DNA of 39,563 bases, from the NCBI RefSeq assembly GCF_015234275.1, contig NZ_JADGII010000015.1; one strand, 5' to 3'. The notes beneath the pieces were generated by a model. The model searched no databases, was not told the DNA's origin, and was given only the letters and a program-made list of their open reading frames with translations. This stretch comes from Prosthecochloris ethylica (GTDB lineage: Bacteria > Bacteroidota > Chlorobiia > Chlorobiales > Chlorobiaceae). A program made the translations under genes and the position numbers. This document shows, one piece after another, positions 15,946-24,982 of the stretch; position 1 is the stretch's first letter; every line of letters begins with the position of its first letter.

Positions 15946-17772
15946 GTGGCCACCGACGCTGTTCTGAAAAAACTCGATTCCCTGCCGACCGCTCCCGGCG
16001 TCTACCAGTTCAAAAACTCGAACGGGACCGTCATCTATGTCGGAAAGGCGAAAAACATCCGCTCGAGGGTACGTTCCTACTTCCGTTCGAACCACCAGCA
16101 CTCCGGAAAAACAAAGGTGCTCGTCAACCACATCCGGGACCTCGAGGTCATCATCACATCGTCCGAAGTCGAAGCACTGATCCTTGAAAACAACCTGATC
16201 AAGGACCTGAAACCGCGCTATAACATCAATCTCAAGGATGACAAAACCTATCCCTACGTCGTCATCACCAACGAGCCCTTTCCCAGGATCCTGATTACCC
16301 GGCAGGTCCGCCGTGACGGAGCGACCTATTTCGGGCCCTATACCGAGGCCCGGCAGCTGCGGTCGGTGATCGATCTCATCAGCACAATCTTCCCGCTGCG
16401 CGACTGCAAGCTCAAACTCACACAGGAGAACATCGAAGCCCGTAAATTCACCGTCTGCCTGAACTACCACATTCACAAATGCAAAGGGCCGTGCGAAGGA
16501 CTGATACGCGAAGAGGAGTATCAGCACATGATCGGTGAAATCACACAGCTCCTCAAAGGCAGAACCTCGCAACTGATCAGGAGCCTTACAGAACAGATGC
16601 ACGAGCACGCACAGCTCCTGCGCTTCGAAGAAGCCGCCGAGCTCAAGCTGCAGATCGATGGCCTGAAAAAGTATGCCGATCGCCAGAAAGTCGTTTCCGC
16701 AGATACCATGGACCGTGACGTCTTCGCTGTCGCCCGGGAAGACGATGACGCCTGCGGTGTCGTTTTCAAAATCCGGGAAGGAAAACTGCTGGGCTCACAG
16801 CGCATGTATTTTTCAAACGTGAGAGATGAAGACGACACCATCCTGATAACCAGGTTTCTCGAGAAATACTACCTTGAAACCCCCGACAGCATTCCGTCGG
16901 AAATTTTTCTCCAGCATGAACTCGATACTGACGAACAGGATGCCATTCGTGCGCTTACCCGCACCCCCCGCCTGCGCTTCACCCGGCCCAGGATCGGCGA
17001 AAAAGCGAAACTCGTCTCGATGTGTGCGGAAAACGCACGCCACCATCTGGCGGAGTACCTGATCCAGAAACTGAAACGGGGGGAACTTTCGAGAAAATCC
17101 CCTGCGCTCGAAGCACTGCAGCAAACCCTGCATCTCGACAGAACCCCGGAACGCATCGAATGTTTCGACAACTCCCACTTTCAGGGATCGGACTACACCA
17201 GCTCAATGGTCTGTTTCGTCAACGCCAGACCGCGCAAGTCAGACTACCGCAAATTCAAACTCCGCTCGTTCGAAGGCTCCGACGACTATGCCGCCATGCG
17301 CGAAGCAGTCACACGCCGCTACCAGGGATCACTCAGCGAGCAGCTTCCACTGCCGGACCTGATCGTTATCGACGGCGGCAAGGGGCAGGTCAACACGGCC
17401 TGGCAGACCCTGCAGGAACTCGGGCTCGAAATCCCGGTCATCGGTCTCGCCAAGCGGCTCGAAGAGATCTTTCTGCCCAACACCCGCGATCCGTACAACC
17501 TGCCGCGGACCTCACCGGCACTGAAGCTTCTGCAGAACCTGCGCGACGAAGCCCACCGCTTCGCCATCACCTACCACCGCACCCTCAGGACAAAGCGCAC
17601 AATCCGTACTGAACTGACCTCCATAACAGGGATCGGGGAAAAAACCGCCATGAAACTGCTCGATCATTTTGGCTCGATAGAACAGATAACAAGGGCGACC
17701 GAAGAAGACCTCTGCCAGGTCACCACGAAAAACAACGCCCGGGCCATCCGCCGGTATTTCGATTCCCGGTAA
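15946..17772 (+). CDS. uvrC: UvrABC excinuclease subunit C
   Basis: Nuclease that makes both incisions in nucleotide excision repair. The 608-residue protein has the normal length. It contains a GIY-YIG domain (APGVYQF...VIYVGKAKNIRSRVRSYF, about 15-45), a UVR coiled region (about 215-240, EEAAELKLQIDGLK), the RNase H-like C-terminal nuclease (ECFDNSHFQGSD, VIDGGKGQV) and a terminal helix-hairpin-helix (ITGIGEKTAMKLLDHFGS). The GTG at 15946 is chosen because the GIY motif follows at the usual distance. The gene is framed by heptamer arrays on both sides; its TAA lies in the first unit of the downstream array. Confidence 0.97.
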   Translation: MATDAVLKKLDSLPTAPGVYQFKNSNGTVIYVGKAKNIRSRVRSYFRSNHQHSGKTKVLVNHIRDLEVIITSSEVEALILENNLIKDLKPRYNINLKDDKTYPYVVITNEPFPRILITRQVRRDGATYFGPYTEARQLRSVIDLISTIFPLRDCKLKLTQENIEARKFTVCLNYHIHKCKGPCEGLIREEEYQHMIGEITQLLKGRTSQLIRSLTEQMHEHAQLLRFEEAAELKLQIDGLKKYADRQKVVSADTMDRDVFAVAREDDDACGVVFKIREGKLLGSQRMYFSNVRDEDDTILITRFLEKYYLETPDSIPSEIFLQHELDTDEQDAIRALTRTPRLRFTRPRIGEKAKLVSMCAENARHHLAEYLIQKLKRGELSRKSPALEALQQTLHLDRTPERIECFDNSHFQGSDYTSSMVCFVNARPRKSDYRKFKLRSFEGSDDYAAMREAVTRRYQGSLSEQLPLPDLIVIDGGKGQVNTAWQTLQELGLEIPVIGLAKRLEEIFLPNTRDPYNLPRTSPALKLLQNLRDEAHRFAITYHRTLRTKRTIRTELTSITGIGEKTAMKLLDHFGSIEQITRATEEDLCQVTTKNNARAIRRYFDSR

Positions 17773-17809
17773 CCGGTCACTGCTCACCCTTCACCGGTTA
17801 CCAATTACC
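17768..17809 (+). repeat. Heptamer array over the uvrC stop codon, six NNTNACC-type units
   Basis: Six units (GGTAACC, GGTCACT, GCTCACC, CTTCACC, GGTTACC, AATTACC). The uvrC TAA is 17770-17772. Within it GTAACCGGT (17769-17777) and ACCGGTTAC (17793-17801) form a perfect 9-bp inverted repeat without a T run. Confidence 0.85.
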
Positions 17810-17947
17810 ATGCGCCTCCACATTCCTGACGTCTGGCTGTTTACTTTTGACTTTCCAACCCGGAAATCCGGCAATTTTTCAAACAACCAACTTGTTGTAT
17901 ATTAGGTGAGCAATAAGCCGCAGGAACAAGAAAATATTTGTGCCCAT

Positions 17948-19348
17948 ATGAGCTTCCTTGATTTCTTCAACGAAGGCAGCAGTAATGAATCGAACGGTTT
18001 TTTCAGAAAAATACAGCTTGACGACCTTGACCTTTCCTCTATATACGATACGGAAGAGCTGATTGACATCATCAACCAGCTCAACGACGAAGGCATGCAC
18101 AATGACGCGCTCACGGTCGCTCGCCACTTTGCCGAAACCTGTCCGTACAACACCGAGTCGTGGTTCCACCTGGGCAACTGCCTCACGGTGAACGGTTACT
18201 TCGACGATGCCAAAGAAGCGTTTCAGAAAGCCACGCTCCTGAGCCCTGCAGACAGTGAAATGCAGCTGAACCTCGCACTGTCCCATTTCAACATCGCCAA
18301 TTACGCGACAGCACTCGAAGAGCTCGACAACATGATCACCGACTCTTCGCTTGAAAAAGAAACCTATTTCTACAGGGGCCTGATCCTGCAGAAACTCGAG
18401 CGGTACAGCGAGTCGGAGAAGAACATCGAAAAAAGTCTCGCGCTCGACCCGTCATACACCGAAGCATGGTACGAACTCGCATTCTGCAAGGATATTCTCG
18501 GCAAGCTCGAAGAGAGTGCGGACTGCTACCAGAAAACGATCGACCTGGACCCATACAACATCAATGCCTGGTACAACCGGGGCCTGGTGCTCAGCAAGAT
18601 GAAACGCTATGACGACGCTCTCGAGAGCTATGACATGGCAACCACGATCGCTGAGGATTTCAGCTCCGCATGGTACAACAAGGCGAATGTCCTGGCCATT
18701 ACCGGTCGCATCGAAGAGGCTGCAGAGTGCTACCGGAAAACCATCGAAATCGAACCCAACGACATCAATGCGCTCTACAATATCGGTATCGCGTACGAAG
18801 AGCTCGAACGTTACGAAGAAGCCTCCACACACTACCTGCGCTGCGTCGAAATCAAACCCGATTTTGCCGATGCCTGGTTCGCCCTTGCCTGCTGTTTCGA
18901 GGCGGACGACTGCTACGAAAAAGCCCTCGAAGCGATCAACCAGGCTCTTGAGCACGCACCGGGATCTGTCGACTTCCTTCAGCTGAAAGCTGAAATTCAT
19001 TACAATATGAACAATCACGGTCTGGCACTCGAGACATACCGCACCATTCTCGATCATGAAAGCGATTCCCACCAGGTCTGGATCGACTACGCCATGGTAC
19101 TGCGCGAAACCGGCAACCATGAACAGTCCATCCAGGCCCTGGAAACATCGTTGGCGCTTCAGCCCGGCTCGGCCGACACGCATGTCGAAATCGCCGTCAC
19201 CTACCTGGCTATCGGCAACAGCGCCAAAGCGATCGAGGCTCTCCGAAAAGCCTTCGAGATCGATCCTGACAAGAAACAACTGTTGAAATCGTCATTTCCG
19301 GAGCTGTACCGCCAGGAACGCATCCGCAGGATGTTCGATATTTCGTGA
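17948..19348 (+). CDS. Tetratricopeptide-repeat protein
   Basis: About 466 residues, almost entirely TPR repeats from residue 50 onward (typical unit features A-W-Y/F-N-L-G and A-hydrophobic-E-A-hydrophobic at 34-residue spacing, about 11-12 repeats). There is no signal peptide or membrane segment, so it is probably a cytosolic scaffold for protein contacts. ATG 17948 (MSFLDFFNE) is preferred; an in-frame GTG at 17906 would add 14 residues but has no ribosome site. It is followed by aroE 25 nt later. Partners are unknown. Confidence 0.88.
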   Translation: MSFLDFFNEGSSNESNGFFRKIQLDDLDLSSIYDTEELIDIINQLNDEGMHNDALTVARHFAETCPYNTESWFHLGNCLTVNGYFDDAKEAFQKATLLSPADSEMQLNLALSHFNIANYATALEELDNMITDSSLEKETYFYRGLILQKLERYSESEKNIEKSLALDPSYTEAWYELAFCKDILGKLEESADCYQKTIDLDPYNINAWYNRGLVLSKMKRYDDALESYDMATTIAEDFSSAWYNKANVLAITGRIEEAAECYRKTIEIEPNDINALYNIGIAYEELERYEEASTHYLRCVEIKPDFADAWFALACCFEADDCYEKALEAINQALEHAPGSVDFLQLKAEIHYNMNNHGLALETYRTILDHESDSHQVWIDYAMVLRETGNHEQSIQALETSLALQPGSADTHVEIAVTYLAIGNSAKAIEALRKAFEIDPDKKQLLKSSFPELYRQERIRRMFDIS

Positions 19349-19373
19349 ACCACCTGCCCCGGCACAACACATC

Positions 19374-20231
19374 ATGCATACTGTCAAGAAAATCCTCGGG
19401 TTGATCGGTCGGAAGGTGGACTATTCCTGGTCCCCGCTCATTCACAATACCGCAGCGGACCTGCTGGATCTTCCGTTCTGCTACACGATTTTCAACATCG
19501 GACAACACGAAGAAATCCCGGCAGCTCTCCAGGGAGCGAAAGCACTCGGGATAGCCGGCTTCAATGTCACCATTCCCTACAAGCAGACCGTTCTCGCATC
19601 GCTCGACCAGCTTTCGCCTGAAGCCGAATCGGTCGGTGCAGTCAATACCATCGTGCTGAAAGAAGACCGCCTCGAAGGCTACAACACGGACATTGCCGGT
19701 GTTGCCAGACCCCTTGCCGTCCATGCTGACCGCATCAGCGGAAAACCTGCCGGTATTTTCGGGAACGGAGGCGCTGCCATGGCGGCCATCGAAGCTCTCA
19801 GCAGAAACTTCTCGCCCTCGTCGATTCGCCTGTTTGTCCGAGACCTTCACAAAGGAGAGCAGCTCGCCGAAAGCCTGCAGAATCCCCGCAGCCGCTCCCT
19901 GATGGAGGTTTTCAGCATGCAGGACCATGAAGCCATACAGAACTGCCGCCTGCTGATCAATGCCACTCCTGTCGGAACGACCGGCTCCGGCAGCGCGCAC
20001 CTGCTTTCACCCGAAAGCGCACTGCTGCATAACGACCAGATCATCTTCGACATGGTGTACAACCCGCTTCAGACCCCCTTGCTCGCCATGGCAGCCAGAG
20101 CCGGGGCAACGACCATCCCGGGAATCGAGATGCTGCTTGCCCAGGCAGCCCAGTCCTTCTTTATCTGGACAGGGCGGACCATGCCGGTAGATACGATCCG
20201 CCAGAACCTCCTCGGTCAATTCTCCTCCTGA
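19374..20231 (+). CDS. aroE: Shikimate dehydrogenase
   Basis: 285-residue NADPH-dependent enzyme reducing 3-dehydroshikimate to shikimate in aromatic amino acid synthesis. The shikimate site is visible as SWSPLIHN and NVTIPYKQ (catalytic Lys), with NTDIAG. The nucleotide fold is GNGGAAMA, and NATPVGT precedes the cofactor lid. All key residues are intact. It lies in a run of closely spaced housekeeping genes after the TPR gene. Confidence 0.96.
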   Translation: MHTVKKILGLIGRKVDYSWSPLIHNTAADLLDLPFCYTIFNIGQHEEIPAALQGAKALGIAGFNVTIPYKQTVLASLDQLSPEAESVGAVNTIVLKEDRLEGYNTDIAGVARPLAVHADRISGKPAGIFGNGGAAMAAIEALSRNFSPSSIRLFVRDLHKGEQLAESLQNPRSRSLMEVFSMQDHEAIQNCRLLINATPVGTTGSGSAHLLSPESALLHNDQIIFDMVYNPLQTPLLAMAARAGATTIPGIEMLLAQAAQSFFIWTGRTMPVDTIRQNLLGQFSS

Positions 20232-20291
20232 ACGCCGCAGAGACTGAAGCCACCAGCCTGAACAACCCATGATATCCAACAACACCAAGTC

Positions 20292-20771
20292 ATGACCGCG
20301 TTTTTTCTCATTGCCACAGGCGTCATCCTCATTGACCAGCTGACCAAGCAGGTTGCAGCCAGCTACCTGCGTGAACATGGCAGCATAACCATCATCGCCG
20401 ACTGGTTCAAGTTTACGTATACGGAAAACACCGGTATTGCTTTCGGTGTCGACCCCGGCTCAAGGATCATCCTGATCGGTGGCACAGCACTCATCCTGGC
20501 AGCAATTCTCGGCTACGTCCTCTGGTCATCCAACAGGTCTCCCCTGTTTCTCTCGGCATTCAGCCTGATTTTCGGAGGTGGCATCGGTAATCTGATCGAT
20601 CGCATCGCCTATGGAAGCGTAATCGATTTCCTCCATCTCGACCTCTATAATGGATATATTCTTGATCGATGGGTTTCGTTGTGGCCGGTCTTCAACCTGG
20701 CTGATTCCGCTATCACTGTCGGGGCAGCTCTGCTCGTCGTCTTCTACAAACAGATATTTCCACAACAGTAA
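20292..20771 (+). CDS. lspA: Lipoprotein signal peptidase
   Basis: 159-residue inner-membrane aspartyl protease that cleaves prolipoprotein signal peptides after lipidation. It has four membrane segments and the conserved boxes NTGIAFGV, GGGIGNLIDRIAYGSVIDF and FNLADSAITVG, which hold the two catalytic aspartates. The Blc-like lipoprotein at 33182-33712 would be a substrate. The gene starts 60 nt after aroE and ends 14 nt before tatD. Confidence 0.97.
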   Translation: MTAFFLIATGVILIDQLTKQVAASYLREHGSITIIADWFKFTYTENTGIAFGVDPGSRIILIGGTALILAAILGYVLWSSNRSPLFLSAFSLIFGGGIGNLIDRIAYGSVIDFLHLDLYNGYILDRWVSLWPVFNLADSAITVGAALLVVFYKQIFPQQ

Positions 20772-20785
20772 CCCTGTACCGCCCT

Positions 20786-21556
20786 ATGTTCGTCGACGTT
20801 CACTGTCATCTGTCATTTCCGCAGTTTGATGAAGATCGTGACCAGGTCGTGCAACGCATGCTTGATCATGACGTACATTACCTGATCGATCCCGGTATCG
20901 ATGCCCCGTCGAGCAGGAAATCCATTCAGCTGGCATCCGGATATCCCTTCATGCGTGCCACGGTCGGACTGCATCCCCATGAAGTCATGAACATGCCGGC
21001 TCCCGACCTGTTCGACGAACTCGAATCGCTGGTTGCAGATCCGAACGTCGTCGGCATCGGGGAGATCGGGCTTGACTACCACTACCCGGACCACAACGCG
21101 AAAGCCCAGCAGGAAGCCTTCAGGACCATGCTGAACATGGCAGAAAAGCACGATCTGCCGGTCGTCATCCACAGCCGTGACGCCTGGGATGACACGCTCG
21201 AAATTCTGCGTGACGAACATTGTTCAAACCTGCGGGGGATCATGCACTGTTTCTCCGGCACCGCCGACCATGCGGCCGCATGCATCGACCTCGGACTCAG
21301 CATCTCCGTCCCCGGCATCGTCACCTTCAGAAAATCACCGCTCCCGGATGTCATCAGAACCATCGGACTGGAGCATCTGCTGACAGAGACCGATGCCCCC
21401 TATCTCGCCCCCGTTCCCTGCCGGGGCAAACGCAACGAACCGGCACTCGTCAGGTACGTCACCGCCAGGATCGCCGACATCAAGCAGCAGTCCCTGGAAA
21501 CCACGGCAGCAGCTGTCGCAGCCAATGCAAGAACCCTGTTCGGAGATCCGGCATAA
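20786..21556 (+). CDS. tatD: TatD-family metal-dependent deoxyribonuclease
   Basis: 256-residue TIM-barrel hydrolase with the full metal-site set: FVDVHCHLSF at the start, GEIGLDYHY, VIHSRDAWDDT, MHCFSG and TETDAPYLAP. Family members are 3'-5' DNases linked to DNA repair or quality control. YcfH and TatD paralogues cannot be separated here. It lies 14 nt after lspA, probably in the same transcript. Confidence 0.93.
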   Translation: MFVDVHCHLSFPQFDEDRDQVVQRMLDHDVHYLIDPGIDAPSSRKSIQLASGYPFMRATVGLHPHEVMNMPAPDLFDELESLVADPNVVGIGEIGLDYHYPDHNAKAQQEAFRTMLNMAEKHDLPVVIHSRDAWDDTLEILRDEHCSNLRGIMHCFSGTADHAAACIDLGLSISVPGIVTFRKSPLPDVIRTIGLEHLLTETDAPYLAPVPCRGKRNEPALVRYVTARIADIKQQSLETTAAAVAANARTLFGDPA

Positions 21557-21695
21557 CAGGCGCATCCGCCTCGGCACGAGGGGACATCGATCATTTTGAA
21601 ATACCACGTAACTTCCATAAGTTAAAGATCCTTCATGCGCAGAACGCCTTGCGGAACAGCACCGTTCAGGGGAGCGCAATAACGTCTATACCATC

Positions 21696-22397
21696 ATGAC
21701 AGAACAAGAACGTCAACATAGCACGCCACAGGAAGAAACCGACAGCCTGGCGCACAAAGCAGACCTGCTGCTGGCCTGGCTGATGAAATACCAGAAACAG
21801 ATGATAGCGGCAGGCGTCGTTATTGTCCTCGCTGCGGCCGGCATCTTCTACCTGTTCCAGCAGCAGCGGGCACAGGAGCGGGAAGCCTCCCGGTTGCTCG
21901 GCTTCGCCATAGCCAATATCGACAACGGCAACATGGAACGCGCCATCGAAGGAGATTCCCTGTCTGTCGGCCTGGCCGGGATTGCCGACACCTATTCATC
22001 GACAGAAAGCGGTCAGCTTGCCCGCCTCTTCGAGGCGAAAACCCTGCTGGCCCTTGACCGCCCTGACGAGGCGCTCACCGCCAGCCGATCCTTCTCCGGC
22101 AGTACCCCCGATCTGAAAGCCGCGGCTCTTGCCTGTGCGGCAGAAAGCCTCGAACGCCTCGCCGAGCCCCTCGAAGCCGCCCAACAGATGGAAAAAGCCG
22201 GCAATACAGCAGAAAATCATGCACTGAAAGCCATCTACCTTGCCGATGCCGCGGCCTTGTTCGCTGCAGCTGAAGAAACGGCACAGGCGATCACGCTCCT
22301 CCACAAGGTTGAAGAACAGTATCCCGGAACCACCGGGGCAGCCAGGGCACAACAGAAACTCCAGCAACTTTCGGCCACAGCCGATACAGAACGTTAA
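21696..22397 (+). CDS. Membrane-anchored TPR-like protein (YfgM/BamB-neighbour type)
   Basis: 233-residue protein with a cytosolic N terminus (about 1-33, rich in Glu/Gln), a single membrane helix (about 36-55, QMIAAGVVIVLAAAGIFYLF) and an Ala/Leu/Glu-rich helical periplasmic domain with TPR-like repeats. This layout matches YfgM-like ancillary chaperone partners of the Sec translocon. It sits 11 nt before a cyclophilin gene, which fits a folding role. Sequence similarity is weak, so the family call is tentative. Confidence 0.65.
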   Translation: MTEQERQHSTPQEETDSLAHKADLLLAWLMKYQKQMIAAGVVIVLAAAGIFYLFQQQRAQEREASRLLGFAIANIDNGNMERAIEGDSLSVGLAGIADTYSSTESGQLARLFEAKTLLALDRPDEALTASRSFSGSTPDLKAAALACAAESLERLAEPLEAAQQMEKAGNTAENHALKAIYLADAAALFAAAEETAQAITLLHKVEEQYPGTTGAARAQQKLQQLSATADTER

Positions 22398-22408
22398 CCA
22401 TTACCACC

Positions 22409-22903
22409 ATGCCAGCGACATACACTATCCGGACCTCCCATGGCGACATGACCATCGAACTTTTCGATGACACACCACAGCACAAAGAGAACTTCGAAAA
22501 ACTCGTCAGCGAGAACTACTACGACGGTATCCGGTTCCACCGGGTCATCGAAGGGTTCATGATCCAGACAGGAGATCCCCTCTCCCGCGATGACAGCCAG
22601 AGAAGACTGCACGGCACCGGGGGACCGGACTACAGGGTCCCTGCCGAAATCCGCCATCCCAACGTCAAGGGAAGCCTCGCCGCCGCACGTGACAACAACC
22701 CCCAGAAAGCGTCATCCGGAAGCCAGTTCTATATCAACCAGGCAGACAACGATTTTCTCGATGGAGACTACACGGTGTTCGGCAGGGTGACGGACGGCAT
22801 GGAAACCGTCGATGCCATCGCCACCGTCGAAACAGATTTCAATGACAATCCTGTAGACCCTGTCACCATCACGACGATCGAGCCTGCCGCACCGTCCAAA
22901 TAA
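22409..22903 (+). CDS. Cyclophilin-type peptidyl-prolyl isomerase
   Basis: 164-residue cyclophilin catalysing proline cis-trans isomerisation. Motifs include FHRVIEGFMIQTGDP (catalytic Arg), GSQFYI and the closing FGRVTDGMETVDAI. It has no signal peptide, so it is cytosolic as read. It lies 11 nt after the YfgM-like gene and 6 nt before yggS, a likely operon. Confidence 0.95.
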   Translation: MPATYTIRTSHGDMTIELFDDTPQHKENFEKLVSENYYDGIRFHRVIEGFMIQTGDPLSRDDSQRRLHGTGGPDYRVPAEIRHPNVKGSLAAARDNNPQKASSGSQFYINQADNDFLDGDYTVFGRVTDGMETVDAIATVETDFNDNPVDPVTITTIEPAAPSK

Positions 22904-22909
22904 CCAGCC

Positions 22910-23599
22910 ATGAACAGCGTAGAGGAACGTCTTGCAGCAGTCAGGACGCATATCGACAGCATCTGCCGCGAGTGTGGCAGGAACCCGGAAGAGGTCAGGC
23001 TCATCGCCGTTTCAAAAACCAAGCCCGCTTCGCTCGTCAGGCAAGCCGTGGAAGCCGGACAGGCAGATATCGGCGAAAGCTACGTCCAGGAATTTCTCGA
23101 TAAGAGCGCAGATCCCGAACTCCGGGACCTGGAGGTCAACTGGCATTTTATCGGCCACCTGCAGTCCAACAAGATCAAGTATATCATTGACAGGGTCTGC
23201 ATGGTGCACAGCATCGACAAGCTCAGCACAGCCAAAGAACTCTCGAAACGTGCTCGCGCAAAAGAGCTGACCGTAGACTACCTGCTTGAAATCAACACCT
23301 CGGGAGAATCCACAAAATTCGGCATCTCACCGCAGGAACTTCTCGATACAGCCCCCTCCTTTTTCGATCTTCCATCCATCAGGCTTCGGGGGCTGATGAC
23401 CATTGCCTCACCAGACCCCCGCAAGGCTCCGGGGGAATTCAAGCTACTGCGTAACCTGCTCGAAAAACTCAGGAGCATCGCCCCGGATCCATCAACCGTC
23501 ACGGAACTCTCCATGGGCATGAGTGGCGACTTCGAAGAAGCCATCAGGGCCGGTTCGACGATGGTGAGAATCGGGACCGCCATTTTCGGAAGCCGTTGA
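22910..23599 (+). CDS. YggS-family pyridoxal-phosphate homeostasis protein
   Basis: 229-residue TIM-barrel protein of the YggS/PROSC family, which binds PLP and buffers the vitamin B6 pool without known catalysis. The PLP lysine lies in VSKTKP (about residue 36). WHFIGHLQSNK, GLMTIA and SMGMSGDFEEAI are conserved. Immediately downstream is a PLP-dependent aminotransferase, a suggestive but unproven link. Confidence 0.95.
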   Translation: MNSVEERLAAVRTHIDSICRECGRNPEEVRLIAVSKTKPASLVRQAVEAGQADIGESYVQEFLDKSADPELRDLEVNWHFIGHLQSNKIKYIIDRVCMVHSIDKLSTAKELSKRARAKELTVDYLLEINTSGESTKFGISPQELLDTAPSFFDLPSIRLRGLMTIASPDPRKAPGEFKLLRNLLEKLRSIAPDPSTVTELSMGMSGDFEEAIRAGSTMVRIGTAIFGSR

Positions 23600-23623
23600 T
23601 CCGCTGTCGACCTGTCACGTGCA

Positions 23624-23649
23624 CCGTTTCCTGCAGGGAACGGAATTTT
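23624..23649 (+). terminator. Possible terminator after yggS
   Basis: CCGTTTCC and GGGAACGG form an 8-bp stem (one G-U) with a TGCA loop, followed by AATTTTC. The T run is short, so activity is uncertain. Confidence 0.45.
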
Positions 23650-23733
23650 CAACTGAAGGGAGAACATCATATATTTTCGTTCTTCTCTGCAACGTCAAAA
23701 CCCGTAGATCGCAACGCCTGCATACAGAGACCT

Positions 23734-24948
23734 ATGCCGTATTCCAATTCACCAGTGTTCACCCCTGCCCAGAGAGTACAGAACTACCGCTATGCCATAC
23801 GCAATATCGTCACCCACGCGAGAAAGCTGGAGGAACAGGGCAGAACGGTCACCTATCTCAATATCGGCGATCCTATCCTTTACGGGTTTCAGCCTCCCGA
23901 AGAACTGATCGAAGCCAATATCCAGGCCCTTCAGCTGGGCCATAACGGTTACTCTCCCTCCTCCGGCATAACGGACGCCGTCCTGGCGATAGCTGAAGAT
24001 GCCCGGAAAAGAGGGATTCCGACATCAGCGGAGGACACCATTATCACCTTCGGAGCTTCGGAAGCCGCAGACCTGGTCTGCACCTCGATGCTCAATCCAG
24101 GTGACGAGGTCCTCTGCCCGGCTCCGGGATACCCGCTCTACAATGCCATCATCGCAAAACTCAATGCACGTGAAGTCAGCTACACGCTCGACCCGCGTCA
24201 TGGCTGGCTGCCCGATCCGGACGACATCGAACGAAAGATCACGTCGAAAACAAAAATTCTCGTCGTCATCAATCCCAACAACCCCACCGGAGAAGTCTAC
24301 TCGAAGGAGACACTGCAGCAGTTCATCGATATCGCACGACGCCACAGGCTGCTCATCATTACCGACGAAGTCTACCACAAGCTCGTCTACGATGCGACGC
24401 ACATACCGCTCGCATCGCTGGCAGGAGACGATGTCGCCGTCATCACCATTGACAGCCTCTCCAAAAATTACATGGCTCCAGGCTGGAGAACCGGCTGGAT
24501 GATGATCACCAACAGCAGACTTGTCCCTGACGTCCGCCAGGCATTCATCAAGCTTGCCGACGCAAGACTGTGCGCGCCCATGACGCCGCAGTTCTCCATC
24601 AGGGCGGCCATGCAGCTCGACAGCACCTATCACGACACCATCGTCAGGCGGCTGCGGTCACAGAGGGACACCACGATCAGCATGCTCAACAGCATTGACG
24701 GCATCAGCTGTAACCAGCCTGAAGGCGCATTCTACGTCATGGCACAAATCCAACTTGCCGACACACCATTCACGACAGACGAGGAATTTGTCCTGAAACT
24801 TCTCGAGGAACAGCAGATCCTGTTCGTTCACGGCTCCGGCTTCGGGACCAGCGCAGAAGACGGCTTCATCAGGATCGTCTACCTGCCGGGTACCGATGTG
24901 CTTGAAGATGTCTACACCAGGCTCGCAACATTCCTAAAGTCACTGTAA
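23734..24948 (+). CDS. Class I/II pyridoxal-phosphate aminotransferase
   Basis: About 405 residues, fold type I. The start at 23734 (MPYSNSPVFTPAQRVQNYRYAIR) is chosen over longer in-frame starts because it has an AGAGA ribosome site and the family core begins directly after it. Visible motifs are LNIGDP, NPNNPTGEVYSKE, DEVYHKLVYD and the PLP lysine in SLSKNYMAPGWRTGW. It resembles AlaA-like alanine/aspartate aminotransferases; the substrate cannot be assigned. It is followed 34 nt later by the nucleoside phosphorylase. Confidence 0.93.
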   Translation: MPYSNSPVFTPAQRVQNYRYAIRNIVTHARKLEEQGRTVTYLNIGDPILYGFQPPEELIEANIQALQLGHNGYSPSSGITDAVLAIAEDARKRGIPTSAEDTIITFGASEAADLVCTSMLNPGDEVLCPAPGYPLYNAIIAKLNAREVSYTLDPRHGWLPDPDDIERKITSKTKILVVINPNNPTGEVYSKETLQQFIDIARRHRLLIITDEVYHKLVYDATHIPLASLAGDDVAVITIDSLSKNYMAPGWRTGWMMITNSRLVPDVRQAFIKLADARLCAPMTPQFSIRAAMQLDSTYHDTIVRRLRSQRDTTISMLNSIDGISCNQPEGAFYVMAQIQLADTPFTTDEEFVLKLLEEQQILFVHGSGFGTSAEDGFIRIVYLPGTDVLEDVYTRLATFLKSL

Positions 24949-24982
24949 CGCATACAGCAAACATAACCAAAACCTCATCATC

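Noticed and set aside
17906..17947. GTG start for the TPR gene
   Set aside because: No ribosome site precedes it and the added 14 residues look unlike the rest of the protein. Kept only as an alternative.
23596..23733. Longer N terminus for the aminotransferase
   Set aside because: The 46 extra residues cross a terminator-like hairpin after yggS and precede the family start. ATG 23734 has a better ribosome site.
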